A DNA stretch of 64,000 nt from positions 3,100,001 to 3,164,000 of the forward strand of contig NC_017910.1 in the NCBI RefSeq assembly GCF_000262305.1. Direction: 5' to 3'. This stretch comes from Shimwellia blattae DSM 4481 = NBRC 105725. Lineage in GTDB: Bacteria; Pseudomonadota; Gammaproteobacteria; Enterobacterales; Enterobacteriaceae. The notes under the pieces are model-generated. The model was not told the DNA's origin. It saw only the letters and a program-made list of their open reading frames with translations, and searched no databases. The position numbers and the translations under genes are program-made. Of this stretch, positions 25,123 to 35,025 are shown piece by piece. Position 1 is the first letter of the stretch, and each line of letters begins with the position of its first letter.

Positions 25123-26568
25123 TTATGCGGGCGGGGTATCCCCCCGGTATCCTCCCCCCAGCGCTTTAATCAGCGTGATGTCGCTGTTCAGTTGCCGGGC
25201 CTGAATATCCAGCAACAGTAACTGCTCATTGAGGGTTGCCCTGCGCGCTTCTTGTGCGGCGTAATAGCTCACCAGACCACGGCGGAAATGCGCCCCGGCA
25301 CTGGCGGCGGCAAGCTCTGCGGCGGCTACTCGCTGGCGCTGTAGCGCCAGTTGCTGGTCCAGATCGTTTAACTGGCTGGAGGCCAGCGCCACATCCCGCA
25401 CCGCATCCAGCACCGCCTGGTTGTACTGCTTAATCAGGATATTGCTGCCGGTACGGGTAGATTTCAGGGTCGCATTCAGCCGCCCGCCATCAAACAGCGG
25501 CAGGGACATGCCGGGAATAATGTTGACCTGCTGAAACGAATATTTAAACAGGTCCCCCACACTCAGCGCGTTATAGCCCCAGAATGCCTTGATATCAAAG
25601 TGGGGATAGAACGCGGCTTTTGCCGCATCCACCCGGCTTAATGAGGCGGTCACATAGCCACTGAGCGCCTGCAGATCCGGGCGGCGCGCCAGCAAATCAG
25701 ACGAGAGCGACGGCGGCAGGCTCGCCTGAAGCGCCGGTAACGCCACCGGGTGAATCTCCGGCATCGTCGTGGCGCTGGCCCCCACCAGGGCACGCAGGGT
25801 CTCCTGGTACTGGGTCAGCATGCTGCGGGCGGCTAACACCTGCTGGCGGGCTGCGAGCAGCTCGCTACTGGCGCCAGCGATATCGACCTGGTCCTCCAGC
25901 CCCCGGGCGGCCCGCCCCTCATGGGCACGCACCGAAAGCCCGGCAATATCGGCCTGCTGGTTCAGCAGCGCGATTTGCTGCCAGGTGATTTGCATGGCGA
26001 AGTAGAGCCGGGCAACGCTACTGGCGATATCCAGCTCCACCCCGGCAGTTTCTGCCTGGCGGGCATTACTTTCACCAATGGCCGCCGCCACCTGGGCCCG
26101 GTCTGCCCCCCATAAATCCAGGTTCAGCGAGCCCCCGACCCCCACCGTATTCAGGGTATACCAGGGCCCGTTATGGGACTCGGGCAGTGAATAGGCATAG
26201 GGCCATGAGAAATTACGATCTGACACCCGCATCCGGTTCTGCACCGCCACTGCGGTGGCCTGTAGCCCCGAGACGGACTGGGCCATCTCCACCGCAGACT
26301 GTGACTGGCGGATACGCAACCGGGCCGCCTGTGCGGTGGGGGAGTTTTGCAGGGCGCGGTTTATCAGCATGGTGAGCTGCGGATCCCGATAGGCCTCCCA
26401 CCAGCGCGCCGCAGGCCAGTGGCTGTCGGCCAGGTGGATCACCCGGGATAACTGCACCTGTTGCGGGTCAATGGCGGTAACCGGCCCGGGATCATCCTGC
26501 ATCAGGGCACAGCCTGGCAGCAGCAGGCTCAGCGCCAGCGGGAAAACCAAACGACCAGGTCTGCTCAT
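25123..26568 (-). CDS. mdtP: MdtP-like outer-membrane efflux lipoprotein
   Basis: 481 aa from ATG 26568. The N-terminus RPGRLVFPLALSLLLPGCALMQ has a lipobox (LLPGC), so it is a NodT/TolC-type outer-membrane lipoprotein. The two repeated coiled-coil halves of the outer membrane factor family are visible (RLRIRQSQSAVEMAQ; AAFYPHFDIKAFWGYN). It forms the outer-membrane duct for the MdtN-MdtO system encoded just upstream; mdtO ends 8 bp before it. A longer reading from 26658 would run into mdtO and lack the lipoprotein signal at its start. Confidence 0.9.
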   Translation of the reverse strand: MSRPGRLVFPLALSLLLPGCALMQDDPGPVTAIDPQQVQLSRVIHLADSHWPAARWWEAYRDPQLTMLINRALQNSPTAQAARLRIRQSQSAVEMAQSVSGLQATAVAVQNRMRVSDRNFSWPYAYSLPESHNGPWYTLNTVGVGGSLNLDLWGADRAQVAAAIGESNARQAETAGVELDIASSVARLYFAMQITWQQIALLNQQADIAGLSVRAHEGRAARGLEDQVDIAGASSELLAARQQVLAARSMLTQYQETLRALVGASATTMPEIHPVALPALQASLPPSLSSDLLARRPDLQALSGYVTASLSRVDAAKAAFYPHFDIKAFWGYNALSVGDLFKYSFQQVNIIPGMSLPLFDGGRLNATLKSTRTGSNILIKQYNQAVLDAVRDVALASSQLNDLDQQLALQRQRVAAAELAAASAGAHFRRGLVSYYAAQEARRATLNEQLLLLDIQARQLNSDITLIKALGGGYRGDTPPA

Positions 26569-26576
26569 AGGTGTTA

Positions 26577-28502
26577 TCACTTCTCTGTCTGTGGTTGCGG
26601 GCGGGCGGTGGCCCACTCCGGCAGTGCGGCCAGCCCGCCTGTTAACGAGGCTGCCCACGGGTTAGTGGCATCCGCCCGGAGTGCCAGCGCCGGGCGCGGA
26701 GCCCCCGGCTGCTCAATATACCGGGCATAATCGGCCAGCAGTGCTGCGCTGCGGGCCAGGGTATCATCCCGGGGGGATGCCTGGAGCCGGTAACCATCAC
26801 CGGCAATCAGGATCTGCTGGGCCAGCTCAAAACTGTGCCGGGCAGGCCAAAGCCGGGCTTCAGAATACGGGTGGGCGTATGAGCCCGTTGGCTCTGCCGC
26901 CACCCGCTCCAGCAGCGACCCGGTCTGGTTCAGGGTGTGGATCAGCGGCAGCACGCTGGCGTTATTTTTCCCGGGCAGGTAGTCCGCCATCAGCCGGAAC
27001 AGGACCACCAGCCGCTGGCGCAGGGCCGGGGCTTCACTTTCCGGCCACAGGTAAATATGCACCAGCGAAGCCACAAGCCCTCCCAGCAAAATCCCCAGTA
27101 GCCGGTCAGAGACTTCGCTCAGGTCCGTCTGGGGGCCGAAACCGTTTAAAAACGCCAGGGAAAACGTAAAAGCAATCTGGATCCCGGCATAGGCGATACG
27201 CTCCGAGCCCCCTGCCAGCCAGGCCCCCAGCGCCATCACCGGCAGCGCCATAAGCAGCAGCCCGCTGAGCGTATCCGTATGGGGCTGAATAAAGACCATA
27301 CACAGCAGGGCCAGCCCGCTGGCAACCAGCGCGCCCCCTAAGCGTAACAGCGCTTTTTGCATGGTGGCACCCAGCCCTGGCTGGGCGACAATCACGCAGC
27401 TGAGCATGATGGTGTGGATCCCCTGCCAGTCGGCCGCCACATAAAATACATAGCACAGCAGCGTGGAGAGCAGTGTCTTGAGGGTAAAGTGGGCGTAAGC
27501 CGGGTTGCGCCAGGCATCCGGGGCCATAAGCGGCGCTTTTTCTGCCGCAGGCAGGGTCAGCACCTCTCCCTGTGCCAGGCGCCACAACAGCCCGGTCATT
27601 TCGGCCAGCAACACCCCATTACTGCTGGTAGCGGCGGTGGCAGCCGGTAACGGGCTGGTGCCCTTCCCTGCGGCCAGTGCGGTAAGCGCGGCAGACAACT
27701 GCCGGGCCTGGGCCTGCAGCTCTGGCGTTGGCGATGCCGGGCGCAGTAACGACACCAGATACGCACAGCGTAACCCGGCAACCATCAGAGACGACCAGCC
27801 CACAGGCCCCCCGGCGGTATCCGCCCCGGAAAGCCGGGACAATTTCAGCAGCAGCGCCAGCTGTTCCGCCTGCCGGGCCATGTCCGTTAACGCCGGGGGC
27901 TTTAGCGGCTGCCCGGCGGCAAAGCGCGCCAGTTGATCCGCGCTCTGGCCCAGCAGCCCGCTGAGCCGGGATCTGAACTGGTAGGCGGGAAACGCCTGCT
28001 GAAAACAGGCATTTACCAGAATCGTTACCAGCAGCGCGCTGTTAATTGCCACCCACAGCCACAGCAGCAGGCGCACCAGTATTTCGCTCTGGCTGGTCAT
28101 GGAGGGGAAGGTCTGGGCGTAGATCACCGCCAGCGCCACCACAAAAAACGCCAGCCCCAGCTTCCCCAGAATGCGCATCAGGTAGATGGCGCAACAAAAC
28201 AGTAATGAGGCGGCCACCAGCCGGATCAGGGGGTAGTCATAGGTCCATTTGAATATCAGCAGGATCAGGCCAATGGCACAGGTGATGGTGACAAAAAACA
28301 CCACCCCCACCAGTTTGATCATCACCACGTTGGGCTGGCTGGCATAAAACACCACAATCAGCCCCACCGCCAGAAACGGAATTTGCAGGGTCATAAACAG
28401 CGTTATCACCAGCGCACAGGTGACCGTCAGGCGCAGGGTGTAGCTCCCCCGGCCGGGGGTCGGCTGCCATTCACGCACCAGAAAAGACCACAGGCGTTGC
28501 AC
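26577..28502 (-). CDS. mdtO: MdtO-like inner-membrane efflux pump (FUSC family)
   Basis: 641 aa from GTG 28502, one base after the mdtN stop and with AAGGA about 9 nt before it. Two blocks of membrane helices separated by cytoplasmic regions (LWSFLVREWQPTPGRG; NPAYAHFTLKTLLSTLLCYVFYVAADWQGIHT) are the aromatic-acid exporter / FUSC pattern. In E. coli MdtNOP is linked to resistance to some dyes and sulfa-type drugs. Operon order ytcA-mdtN-mdtO-mdtP matches E. coli. Confidence 0.9.
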   Translation of the reverse strand: MQRLWSFLVREWQPTPGRGSYTLRLTVTCALVITLFMTLQIPFLAVGLIVVFYASQPNVVMIKLVGVVFFVTITCAIGLILLIFKWTYDYPLIRLVAASLLFCCAIYLMRILGKLGLAFFVVALAVIYAQTFPSMTSQSEILVRLLLWLWVAINSALLVTILVNACFQQAFPAYQFRSRLSGLLGQSADQLARFAAGQPLKPPALTDMARQAEQLALLLKLSRLSGADTAGGPVGWSSLMVAGLRCAYLVSLLRPASPTPELQAQARQLSAALTALAAGKGTSPLPAATAATSSNGVLLAEMTGLLWRLAQGEVLTLPAAEKAPLMAPDAWRNPAYAHFTLKTLLSTLLCYVFYVAADWQGIHTIMLSCVIVAQPGLGATMQKALLRLGGALVASGLALLCMVFIQPHTDTLSGLLLMALPVMALGAWLAGGSERIAYAGIQIAFTFSLAFLNGFGPQTDLSEVSDRLLGILLGGLVASLVHIYLWPESEAPALRQRLVVLFRLMADYLPGKNNASVLPLIHTLNQTGSLLERVAAEPTGSYAHPYSEARLWPARHSFELAQQILIAGDGYRLQASPRDDTLARSAALLADYARYIEQPGAPRPALALRADATNPWAASLTGGLAALPEWATARPQPQTEK

Positions 28503-28503
28503 G

Positions 28504-29550
28504 TTATTGTCCTTTCTTCGCCCCGGATTCCGGCAGCAGCACCGCACTGGCAGATGCCCCCACCCGGAACAGCTCAGGATCCGGCTTGCTGACGGCGATT
28601 TTCACCGGGAAACGCTGGGAAACATGGACCCAGTTGATGCTTTTCTGGATAAACGGCATCCCGCCGGGCAGGCTGGCTCCGTCACCGCCCAGCACCCCGG
28701 CCCCCACCGAGCGGACCACCCCGTCAAAGCTGCGCGAATGGTCGGTCATGACCGTGAGACGGGCGGGCACGCCGGGGCGAATATTGTCCAGATCCGTTTC
28801 CCGGAAGTTAGCCACCACATACCAGTTATCGTCGTCCACCAGGGTGAACACCGGTTTTAATGCCGAGGCGTACTGGCCGGTGGTGGTTTTAAGCCCGACG
28901 ACAATACCGTTAAAAGGTGCCCGGACTTCGGTGTATTCAAGGTGCAGCTTCGCCAGCGCCACCTGTGCCAGGGCCCCGGCACGCTGGGCGACCATGGCAT
29001 CGGTGCCGGTTACCGCTGCTGCGGCCTGGCTTGCCTGGAGCTGGGTTGCCGCCAGCTCCGCCCGGGCAGCTTTTTCAGCCGTACGGGCCTGATCCAGCTC
29101 CTCCTGGGCGGCAAAGCCCTGGGGCACCAGGGGCTCCAGCCGCTGCCGGGTCGATGTGGTCTGTTTTACCAGCGCCTCGGCCCGGGCCACTGCCGCCGCC
29201 ACGGAGCGGGCATTGTATTGCTGGGCGCTGATGGTGCGCCCCGTAAGCATAATTTGTGCGTCCAGCGCATCCAGCCGGGACTGGGCGTCATCCAGCATGG
29301 CCTGGTAAGGGCGCGGGTCAATGCGCATCAGCAGCGCGCCTTTTTTTACCCGCTGGTTATCCTGCACCGGCAGCTCCACAATGCGGCCACTGACTTCCGG
29401 CACCACGTCAATGGTATCCGCATACACACTGGCATCGCTGGTTTGCGGGGAGGTTTGTAACTGCCAGATAACCAGTATCAGCGCCACAATGGCGGCAATT
29501 ACCAGCGCCAGCAGCGGCCATTTCTTTCCTGCCACACGAGAAGGGGTCAT
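28504..29550 (-). CDS. mdtN: MdtN-like membrane fusion protein (HlyD family)
   Basis: 348 aa, one N-terminal membrane helix (WPLLALVIAAIVALILVIW), then ADTIDVVPEVSGRIVELPV, the biotinyl-lipoyl-like start of HlyD/EmrA proteins. A coiled coil runs across residues ~85-190. The barrel region RAPFNGIVVGLKTTTGQ and ANFRETDLDNIRPG closely follow E. coli MdtN. It bridges MdtO and MdtP across the periplasm. Confidence 0.92.
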   Translation of the reverse strand: MTPSRVAGKKWPLLALVIAAIVALILVIWQLQTSPQTSDASVYADTIDVVPEVSGRIVELPVQDNQRVKKGALLMRIDPRPYQAMLDDAQSRLDALDAQIMLTGRTISAQQYNARSVAAAVARAEALVKQTTSTRQRLEPLVPQGFAAQEELDQARTAEKAARAELAATQLQASQAAAAVTGTDAMVAQRAGALAQVALAKLHLEYTEVRAPFNGIVVGLKTTTGQYASALKPVFTLVDDDNWYVVANFRETDLDNIRPGVPARLTVMTDHSRSFDGVVRSVGAGVLGGDGASLPGGMPFIQKSINWVHVSQRFPVKIAVSKPDPELFRVGASASAVLLPESGAKKGQ

Positions 29551-29557
29551 AAGTTAT

Positions 29558-29830
29558 TTAACGGGTAAAAAGTAAAAACCAGAACAGCACTGCAAAAATA
29601 AACATCAGTGCCAGATAGCTTATCACCAGGGGTGACAGGCGGGACTGCCAGCCATAACGGACAACCAGCAGATGACAGGGGATCAGTAATAACGCCCCGG
29701 CCAGTAAGCAAAAAAACCAGCCGGGAAATGCCGCGCCCAGTACCGGTATCGAGGGCGATAACCCGCACCCGGACACGCAAAAAGGCAGCAGGGTTATCAT
29801 CACCCGCCGCGCCACTGAAAATGCTCTCAA
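29558..29830 (-). CDS. ytcA: YtcA-family small lipoprotein
   Basis: 90 aa from TTG 29830, or 80 aa from ATG 29800. The lipobox LPFCVSGC is followed by GLSPSIPVLGAAFPGWFFC and two membrane segments, as in E. coli YtcA, which precedes mdtN there too. Function is unknown; the location implies a role with the MdtNOP pump. The start codon is uncertain because no strong ribosome-binding site is seen for either choice. Confidence 0.75.
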   Translation of the reverse strand: MRAFSVARRVMITLLPFCVSGCGLSPSIPVLGAAFPGWFFCLLAGALLLIPCHLLVVRYGWQSRLSPLVISYLALMFIFAVLFWFLLFTR

Positions 29831-29938
29831 CTTACTGAACCCGATATATTCTTATCCCAGACCGGGAAGTCTAGCTTCACACCCGGGGAATGGAAAGCCG
29901 GGAATCCGGTAAGCCGCACTGATACATTAAACAGGGAA

Positions 29939-30616
29939 TTACACTTTCCCGGCCATGGCCTGCTGAATAATCGGGATCGGGGTCAGCAGGTGCTGGCGCA
30001 TCAGGGCGCTGGCGCGCGCCGCATCCCGCCCGAGGATCGCCACCAGCAGCGCCTGGTGCTGCTCGTGTTTGTCTTCCAGCATCTCCACCGAGTGGACAGT
30101 CTCCCGCAGCCAGATAAACCGGTAGCGGGAGGCCAGATCAAACAGGCGCTGGCGCATCTGCAACAGATAAAAAGAGCCACACCCGGAGACAATCGCCGTA
30201 TGGAACGCCTGGTGGCGGTTATCCCACTCGTCCAGCAGTTGCTCGCTGTCTTCCTGGGATTCCAGCTTACTGAGCAGATGCGCGCGGGCCAGGATCTCCG
30301 CTTCCCATTCGTCGTTACCGCGCTCAATAGCCAGCTGCACCAGCATGGCCTCCATATTGGCGCGGGCGTCAAAAATATCCAGCAGCTCCTGGCCCGACAT
30401 GGGCGCCACCCGATACCCTTTCTGGTTAATCACCGTGACCAGCCGCTCTGCCACCAGTTGTGAAAGCGCCTCGCGCAGTGGGCCAATGCCCAGCGCATAG
30501 CGGGCGGTGAGCAGGCTCATACGCAGCTTTTCATCCGGCTGGTAGACGCCGCGGATAATGTCGTTTTTCAGCCAGCGATAGCCGTCTGTTGCGGCAGGTT
30601 GGGTGGTGTCGGTCAT
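29939..30616 (-). CDS. glaR: GlaR/CsiR, FadR-type repressor of the glutarate operon
   Basis: 225 aa. An N-terminal GntR-type winged helix (residues ~10-80: YRWLKNDIIRGVYQPDEKLRM, GPLREALSQLVAERLV) and a C-terminal all-helical FCD ligand domain with metal-binding-type histidines (NRHQAFHTAIVSGC, EQHQALL). Very close to E. coli CsiR/GlaR, which represses glaH-lhgD-gabDTP and is relieved by glutarate. It is last gene of that operon here, after a hairpin-containing gap. Confidence 0.94.
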   Translation of the reverse strand: MTDTTQPAATDGYRWLKNDIIRGVYQPDEKLRMSLLTARYALGIGPLREALSQLVAERLVTVINQKGYRVAPMSGQELLDIFDARANMEAMLVQLAIERGNDEWEAEILARAHLLSKLESQEDSEQLLDEWDNRHQAFHTAIVSGCGSFYLLQMRQRLFDLASRYRFIWLRETVHSVEMLEDKHEQHQALLVAILGRDAARASALMRQHLLTPIPIIQQAMAGKV

Positions 30617-30649
30617 GGCCTCTACTCCTTAATGCAGCCAACGCAAACG

Positions 30650-30667
30650 GCCCGGCTCCCGCCGGGC
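30650..30667 (-). terminator. Intercistronic hairpin gabP-glaR
   Basis: GCCCGGC-TCCC-GCCGGGC, a perfect 7-bp stem in the 57-bp gap. There is no clear T-run, so it more likely tunes downstream glaR expression than ends transcription fully. Confidence 0.4.
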
Positions 30668-30673
30668 ACAACC

Positions 30674-32074
30674 TTAACGTGAGTTTTGCAGCACCGGTTT
30701 TTGCCACTGCGCCAGCTTCTTCCAGCGCGCCATGACAGGCACCGTCGCGATGATACCAATGGTCAGCAGACCGGTTGAGATAACCTCCAGTTGCTGGGCC
30801 GGGCGGAACAGCATCACCACCAGCACCATGACAATAAACGCAATCACCAGCCAGGTGAGCCAGGGGAACAGCCACATCCGCAGGGTGAGGGGTTTCCCCT
30901 GGGCCAGCAGGATCTTGCGCATGCGCAACTGGGAGACGGCAATCACCAGGTATACCAGCAGCGCGATCGCCCCCGAGCTATCAATCAGAAATTTAAACAC
31001 TTTAGCCGGGGCGTAATAATTGACAATCACCGTCATAAACGCCGCCCCGGTAGAGAGCAGCACCGCCACATAGGGGGTTTTGCTGCGGTTCACTTTGCCC
31101 ATAATGGCCGGGGCATCGCCACGGCGGCTCAGGGAGTACAGCATACGCGAAGCGGTATACAGGGCCGAGTTCAGGCAACTGGTGACCGACAGCAGGATCA
31201 CGCAGTCCATAATCAGCTTCGCGTGGGGGATATGCAGCAGCTCCAGCACGGAGCGGTAAGAGCCGGTGACTTTCAGCCCGGGGGTATTCCACGGGATCAG
31301 CGCCACCACCACAAAAATGGAGCACAGGTAAAAAATGGAAATCCGCCAGATAACCGAGTTTGTGGCGCGCACGATGTGTTTATCCGGGGTGTCGGACTCC
31401 GCCGCCGCAATGGTGACAATTTCCGCCCCCATAAATGAAAACATGGTGATAAGCATCGCACTCAGTACGGCCCCGAACCCGTTGGGCATAAAGCCGCCCT
31501 GGTCCCACAGGCGCGACACGCCGCTCACCTCTGCCAGGGGGTAAACCCCGGTTATCGCCATCGCCCCCAGGGCGATAAACGCCACTATCGCAATCACCTT
31601 GCACAGGGCCAGCCAGAACTCAAATTCCCCGTAGTTTTTTACACTCAGCAGGTTACTGCCGGTCAGCGCGATGGTGATAACCAGCGAGAATAACCACACG
31701 GGCACCACCGGCACCCAGGAGTGCAGGATAATGGCCGCGATATTGGCCTCCAGCGGGATAACCAGTACCCAGAACCACCAGTACAGCCAGCCGATGGTGT
31801 AGCCCGCCCAGGGGCCGATGGCTTTATCCGCGTAGGTGGAAAATGATCCGGAGTCCGGGATGGCGACCGCCATCTCCCCGAGCATACGCATGATCATCAC
31901 CACCAGTAGCCCGGCGAATAAATACGACAACAACACTGCGGGCCCGGCCTCAGCAATGGCGACGCTTGAACCGACAAAAAGACTGGCGCCGATAACGCCT
32001 GCGATAGATAACATGGTGACGTGGCGTGATTTCAGCCCGCCACCGAGTGCCTGTGATTGCGACAACTGCCCCAT
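30674..32074 (-). CDS. gabP: GabP, 4-aminobutyrate permease
   Basis: 466 aa APC-family transporter with about twelve membrane helices. MGQLSQSQALGGGLKSRHVTMLSIAGVIGASLFVGS is near-identical to the E. coli GabP start; SYLFAGLLVVMIMRMLGEMA is the APC consensus. It takes up GABA by proton symport at the inner membrane, feeding GabT and GabD. It lies 143 bp after gabT, a gap with an 8-bp-stem hairpin. Confidence 0.95.
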   Translation of the reverse strand: MGQLSQSQALGGGLKSRHVTMLSIAGVIGASLFVGSSVAIAEAGPAVLLSYLFAGLLVVMIMRMLGEMAVAIPDSGSFSTYADKAIGPWAGYTIGWLYWWFWVLVIPLEANIAAIILHSWVPVVPVWLFSLVITIALTGSNLLSVKNYGEFEFWLALCKVIAIVAFIALGAMAITGVYPLAEVSGVSRLWDQGGFMPNGFGAVLSAMLITMFSFMGAEIVTIAAAESDTPDKHIVRATNSVIWRISIFYLCSIFVVVALIPWNTPGLKVTGSYRSVLELLHIPHAKLIMDCVILLSVTSCLNSALYTASRMLYSLSRRGDAPAIMGKVNRSKTPYVAVLLSTGAAFMTVIVNYYAPAKVFKFLIDSSGAIALLVYLVIAVSQLRMRKILLAQGKPLTLRMWLFPWLTWLVIAFIVMVLVVMLFRPAQQLEVISTGLLTIGIIATVPVMARWKKLAQWQKPVLQNSR

Positions 32075-32121
32075 CCTGTTTCCTCTCGAAAGTGGTGCTT
32101 TTATTGATCACTTGGGAGAGC

Positions 32122-32145
32122 ACCCCGGCTTTCCCGCGCCGGGGT
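32122..32145 (-). other. Intercistronic hairpin gabT-gabP
   Basis: ACCCCGGC and GCCGGGGT are perfect 8-bp arms with an 8-nt loop. They lie 48 bp upstream of gabP and may stabilise or attenuate the transcript. Confidence 0.4.
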
Positions 32146-32217
32146 ACGCGTCTTATTATTGTGTTTACTGCATCGCTATGGGTCCTTTAGCAATGAACTG
32201 CGGTACTGACATACGGC

Positions 32218-33501
32218 TTAACCTTGTTTTGCCTCATCAAAACACTGGGCAATAATGTCCAGCCCCTGGCGGATCTGGTCCGCTTCAATGGTCAGCGGCA
32301 CCAGGATACGCAGCACGTTGTAGTAAGGGCCGCAGGAGAGCAGAATCAGCCCTTTATCTCTGGCGCGGGCAACAATATCCGCCGTCAGCTTCGCGTTAGG
32401 TTTGGAAGTATCGCCATCTTCAAACAGCTCAATGGCCACCATCGCCCCCAGGCCGCGCACATCACCGATTTCGCGGTGGCGCTCGGCAATCGCCAGCAGC
32501 CCGTTGCGCAGGGTTTTGCCCAGATCTTTCGCTTTTTGCAGCAGATTTTCCTGCTCAAAGGTTTCCAGCACCGCCAGCGCAGCCGCACAGGAGATGGGGC
32601 TGCCCGCATAGGTGCCGCCCAGCCCGCCAGGGACGACGGCGTCCATCACTTCAGCACGGCCGGTAACCCCGGCCAGCGGGAAGCCCCCGGCAATGGATTT
32701 GGCGAAGGTGGTCAGATCCGCGGCCACGCCCATTTGCTCCATGGCAAACAGAGTGCCGGTACGGCCCGCCCCGCTCTGGACTTCATCGGCAATCAGCATA
32801 ATGCCGTGGGTGTCGCACAGGGCGCGCAGGCGCTGCATAAAGGCCGGGGACGCCGCATAAAAGCCCCCCTCCCCCTGTACCGGTTCAATGATAATTGCCG
32901 CCACATCTTCCGGCGCCGCGTCGTTTTTAAAGATGCGCTCAATACTGGCGATGGCATCATCATCACTGATGCCGTGCAGCGGGCAGGGATAGAGTGCGCG
33001 GTATACGTGGCCCGGCATCAGCCCCATACCGGCAGAGTACGGGTTCACTTTACCGGTCAGCGACAGGGTGTAGTGGGTACGCCCGTGGTAGGCCCCGCTA
33101 AACGCAATGGTGGCGCTGCGGCGGGTGGCGGCGCGGGCAATTTTGACCGCGTTTTCTACCGCTTCTGAGCCGGTGGTCACCAGCAGGGTCTTTTTGGCAA
33201 AATCCCCCGGGACTTTCTGGTTCATGGCTTCGCACAGCTCAAGGTACGGCTCATAGGCCAGCACCTGGAAGCAGGTGTGGGAGAGCTTCTTCAGCTGTGC
33301 TTCTACGGCGGCGGTGATCTTCGGGTGCAGGTGGCCGGTGTTCAGTACGGCGATCCCCCCGGCGAAGTCGAGGAATTCCCGCCCTTCTACGTCCCATACC
33401 CGGCAGTTTTGTGCCCGATCGGCGAAAATCGGGTGAATCTGCCCGACGCCACGGGGAACCGCGTTAGTACGGCGCTGCATTAGCTCTTTGTTGGTGCTCA
33501 T
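32218..33501 (-). CDS. gabT: GabT, 4-aminobutyrate aminotransferase
   Basis: 427 aa class III aminotransferase. GSEAVENAVKIARAATRR, LIADEVQSGAGRTG (cofactor Asp) and the PLP-binding Lys in TFAKSIAGGFPLAG are seen. It transfers the amino group of GABA (and 5-aminovalerate) to 2-oxoglutarate, giving succinate semialdehyde (or glutarate semialdehyde) for GabD. Length and sequence match E. coli GabT. Confidence 0.96.
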   Translation of the reverse strand: MSTNKELMQRRTNAVPRGVGQIHPIFADRAQNCRVWDVEGREFLDFAGGIAVLNTGHLHPKITAAVEAQLKKLSHTCFQVLAYEPYLELCEAMNQKVPGDFAKKTLLVTTGSEAVENAVKIARAATRRSATIAFSGAYHGRTHYTLSLTGKVNPYSAGMGLMPGHVYRALYPCPLHGISDDDAIASIERIFKNDAAPEDVAAIIIEPVQGEGGFYAASPAFMQRLRALCDTHGIMLIADEVQSGAGRTGTLFAMEQMGVAADLTTFAKSIAGGFPLAGVTGRAEVMDAVVPGGLGGTYAGSPISCAAALAVLETFEQENLLQKAKDLGKTLRNGLLAIAERHREIGDVRGLGAMVAIELFEDGDTSKPNAKLTADIVARARDKGLILLSCGPYYNVLRILVPLTIEADQIRQGLDIIAQCFDEAKQG

Positions 33502-33561
33502 TGGTCATTCTCCAGAATCAAACCGGCGCGTGCGCCCTCAATAGTCAGCATCTGCCGGCGA

Positions 33562-35010
33562 TCACAGCCCGATGCACATATATTTAATTTCCAGGTAATC
33601 TTCGATGCCGTACTTCGAGCCTTCCCGGCCAAGGCCGGAGGCTTTAATGCCGCCAAACGGGGCCACTTCGTTAGAAATGATCCCGGTATTGATGCCGACA
33701 ATGCCGTATTCCAGCGCCTCACCAACCCGGAAGACCCGGCTCAGATCCCGGGCGTAGAAATAGGCCGCCAGGCCAAATTCCGTATCGTTGGACTGGGCGA
33801 TGACGTCCGCTTCATCTTTAAAGCGGAACAGCGGCGCCAGCGGGCCGAAGGTCTCTTCCCTGGCGACTTTGGCATCCGCCGGAACGTTCACCAGGATGGT
33901 GGGCTCAAAGAAGTTGCCCCCCAGGGCGTGGGGCTTGCCGCCGGTGATAATCCGTGCGCCTTTGCTGACTGCGTCTTCGATGTGCTCCTGCACTTTGGCA
34001 ATGGCTTTGTCATCAATCAGCGGGCCGGTGGTGATGCCCTCTTGCAGGCCATCGCCGATTTTCAGTTTGTTGACCGCCTGCTGGAGTTTTTCCGCAAACT
34101 GGTCGTATACCCCGTCCTGCACGTACAGGCGGTTGGCACAGACACAGGTCTGCCCGGCGTTGCGGAATTTAGAGGCCAGCGCCCCTTCCACGGCTTTATC
34201 CAGATCCGCATCGTCAAACACGATAAACGGCGCGTTGCCCCCCAGTTCAAGCGAGACTTTTTTAATGTCCTGTGCGCACTGGGCCATCAGCTGGCGGCCG
34301 ATTTCCGTTGAGCCGGTAAAGGAGAGCTTGCGCACCAGCGGGTTGCTGGTCAGGGCGTTACCCACGGCGCCGGCAGAGCCGGTGACCACGTTAAATACCC
34401 CCTGGGGGATCCCGGCGCGTCTGCCAAGCTCGGCCAGCGCCAGGGCGGAGAACGGTGTCTGGCTGGCGGGCTTGAGCACCATGGTGCAGCCTGCGGCCAG
34501 GGCGGGCCCGGCTTTGCGGGTGATCATCGCCGCCGGGAAGTTCCAGGGCGTGATCGCGGCCGTGACCCCAATCGGCTGTTTGATGACAATCAGGCGTTTG
34601 TCTTCCTGGTGGCCCGGGATGGTGTCCCCGTAGATGCGTTTGCCCTCTTCGGCGAACCACTCAATAAATGACGCCGCGTAGCTGATTTCCCCTTTCGCTT
34701 CTGCCAGGGGTTTCCCCTGCTCCAGGGTCATCAGGCGGGCCAGATCGTCCTGGTGCTCCATCATCAGATCAAACCAGCGGCGCAGGATAGTGGCGCGCGC
34801 TTTTGCCGTCAGCCCGCGCCAGGCGGGCAGCGCCTGGTTGGCGGCCGCAATGGCGGTGTTGGTCTCTTCGGCCCCCATTTTGGGCACGGTGCCAAGCTGT
34901 GCGCCGCTGGCCGGGTTGGTTACCGGGATCACTTCCCCGCTCAGGGCATCGCGCCATTGCCCGTCAATAAACGCCTGCTGGCGGAATAATGTCTGGTCTT
35001 TGAGTTGCAT
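33562..35010 (-). CDS. gabD: GabD, succinate/glutarate semialdehyde dehydrogenase
   Basis: 482 aa aldehyde dehydrogenase. The general-base Glu is in SLELGGNAPF and the nucleophile Cys in NAGQTCVCANR; GSTEIGRQLM is the coenzyme region. NADP-dependent oxidation of succinate semialdehyde to succinate; it also oxidises glutarate semialdehyde to glutarate, the substrate of GlaH. It lies 60 bp before gabT and 15 bp after lhgD. Confidence 0.96.
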   Translation of the reverse strand: MQLKDQTLFRQQAFIDGQWRDALSGEVIPVTNPASGAQLGTVPKMGAEETNTAIAAANQALPAWRGLTAKARATILRRWFDLMMEHQDDLARLMTLEQGKPLAEAKGEISYAASFIEWFAEEGKRIYGDTIPGHQEDKRLIVIKQPIGVTAAITPWNFPAAMITRKAGPALAAGCTMVLKPASQTPFSALALAELGRRAGIPQGVFNVVTGSAGAVGNALTSNPLVRKLSFTGSTEIGRQLMAQCAQDIKKVSLELGGNAPFIVFDDADLDKAVEGALASKFRNAGQTCVCANRLYVQDGVYDQFAEKLQQAVNKLKIGDGLQEGITTGPLIDDKAIAKVQEHIEDAVSKGARIITGGKPHALGGNFFEPTILVNVPADAKVAREETFGPLAPLFRFKDEADVIAQSNDTEFGLAAYFYARDLSRVFRVGEALEYGIVGINTGIISNEVAPFGGIKASGLGREGSKYGIEDYLEIKYMCIGL

Positions 35011-35025
35011 TATCGTTTCCCGTTA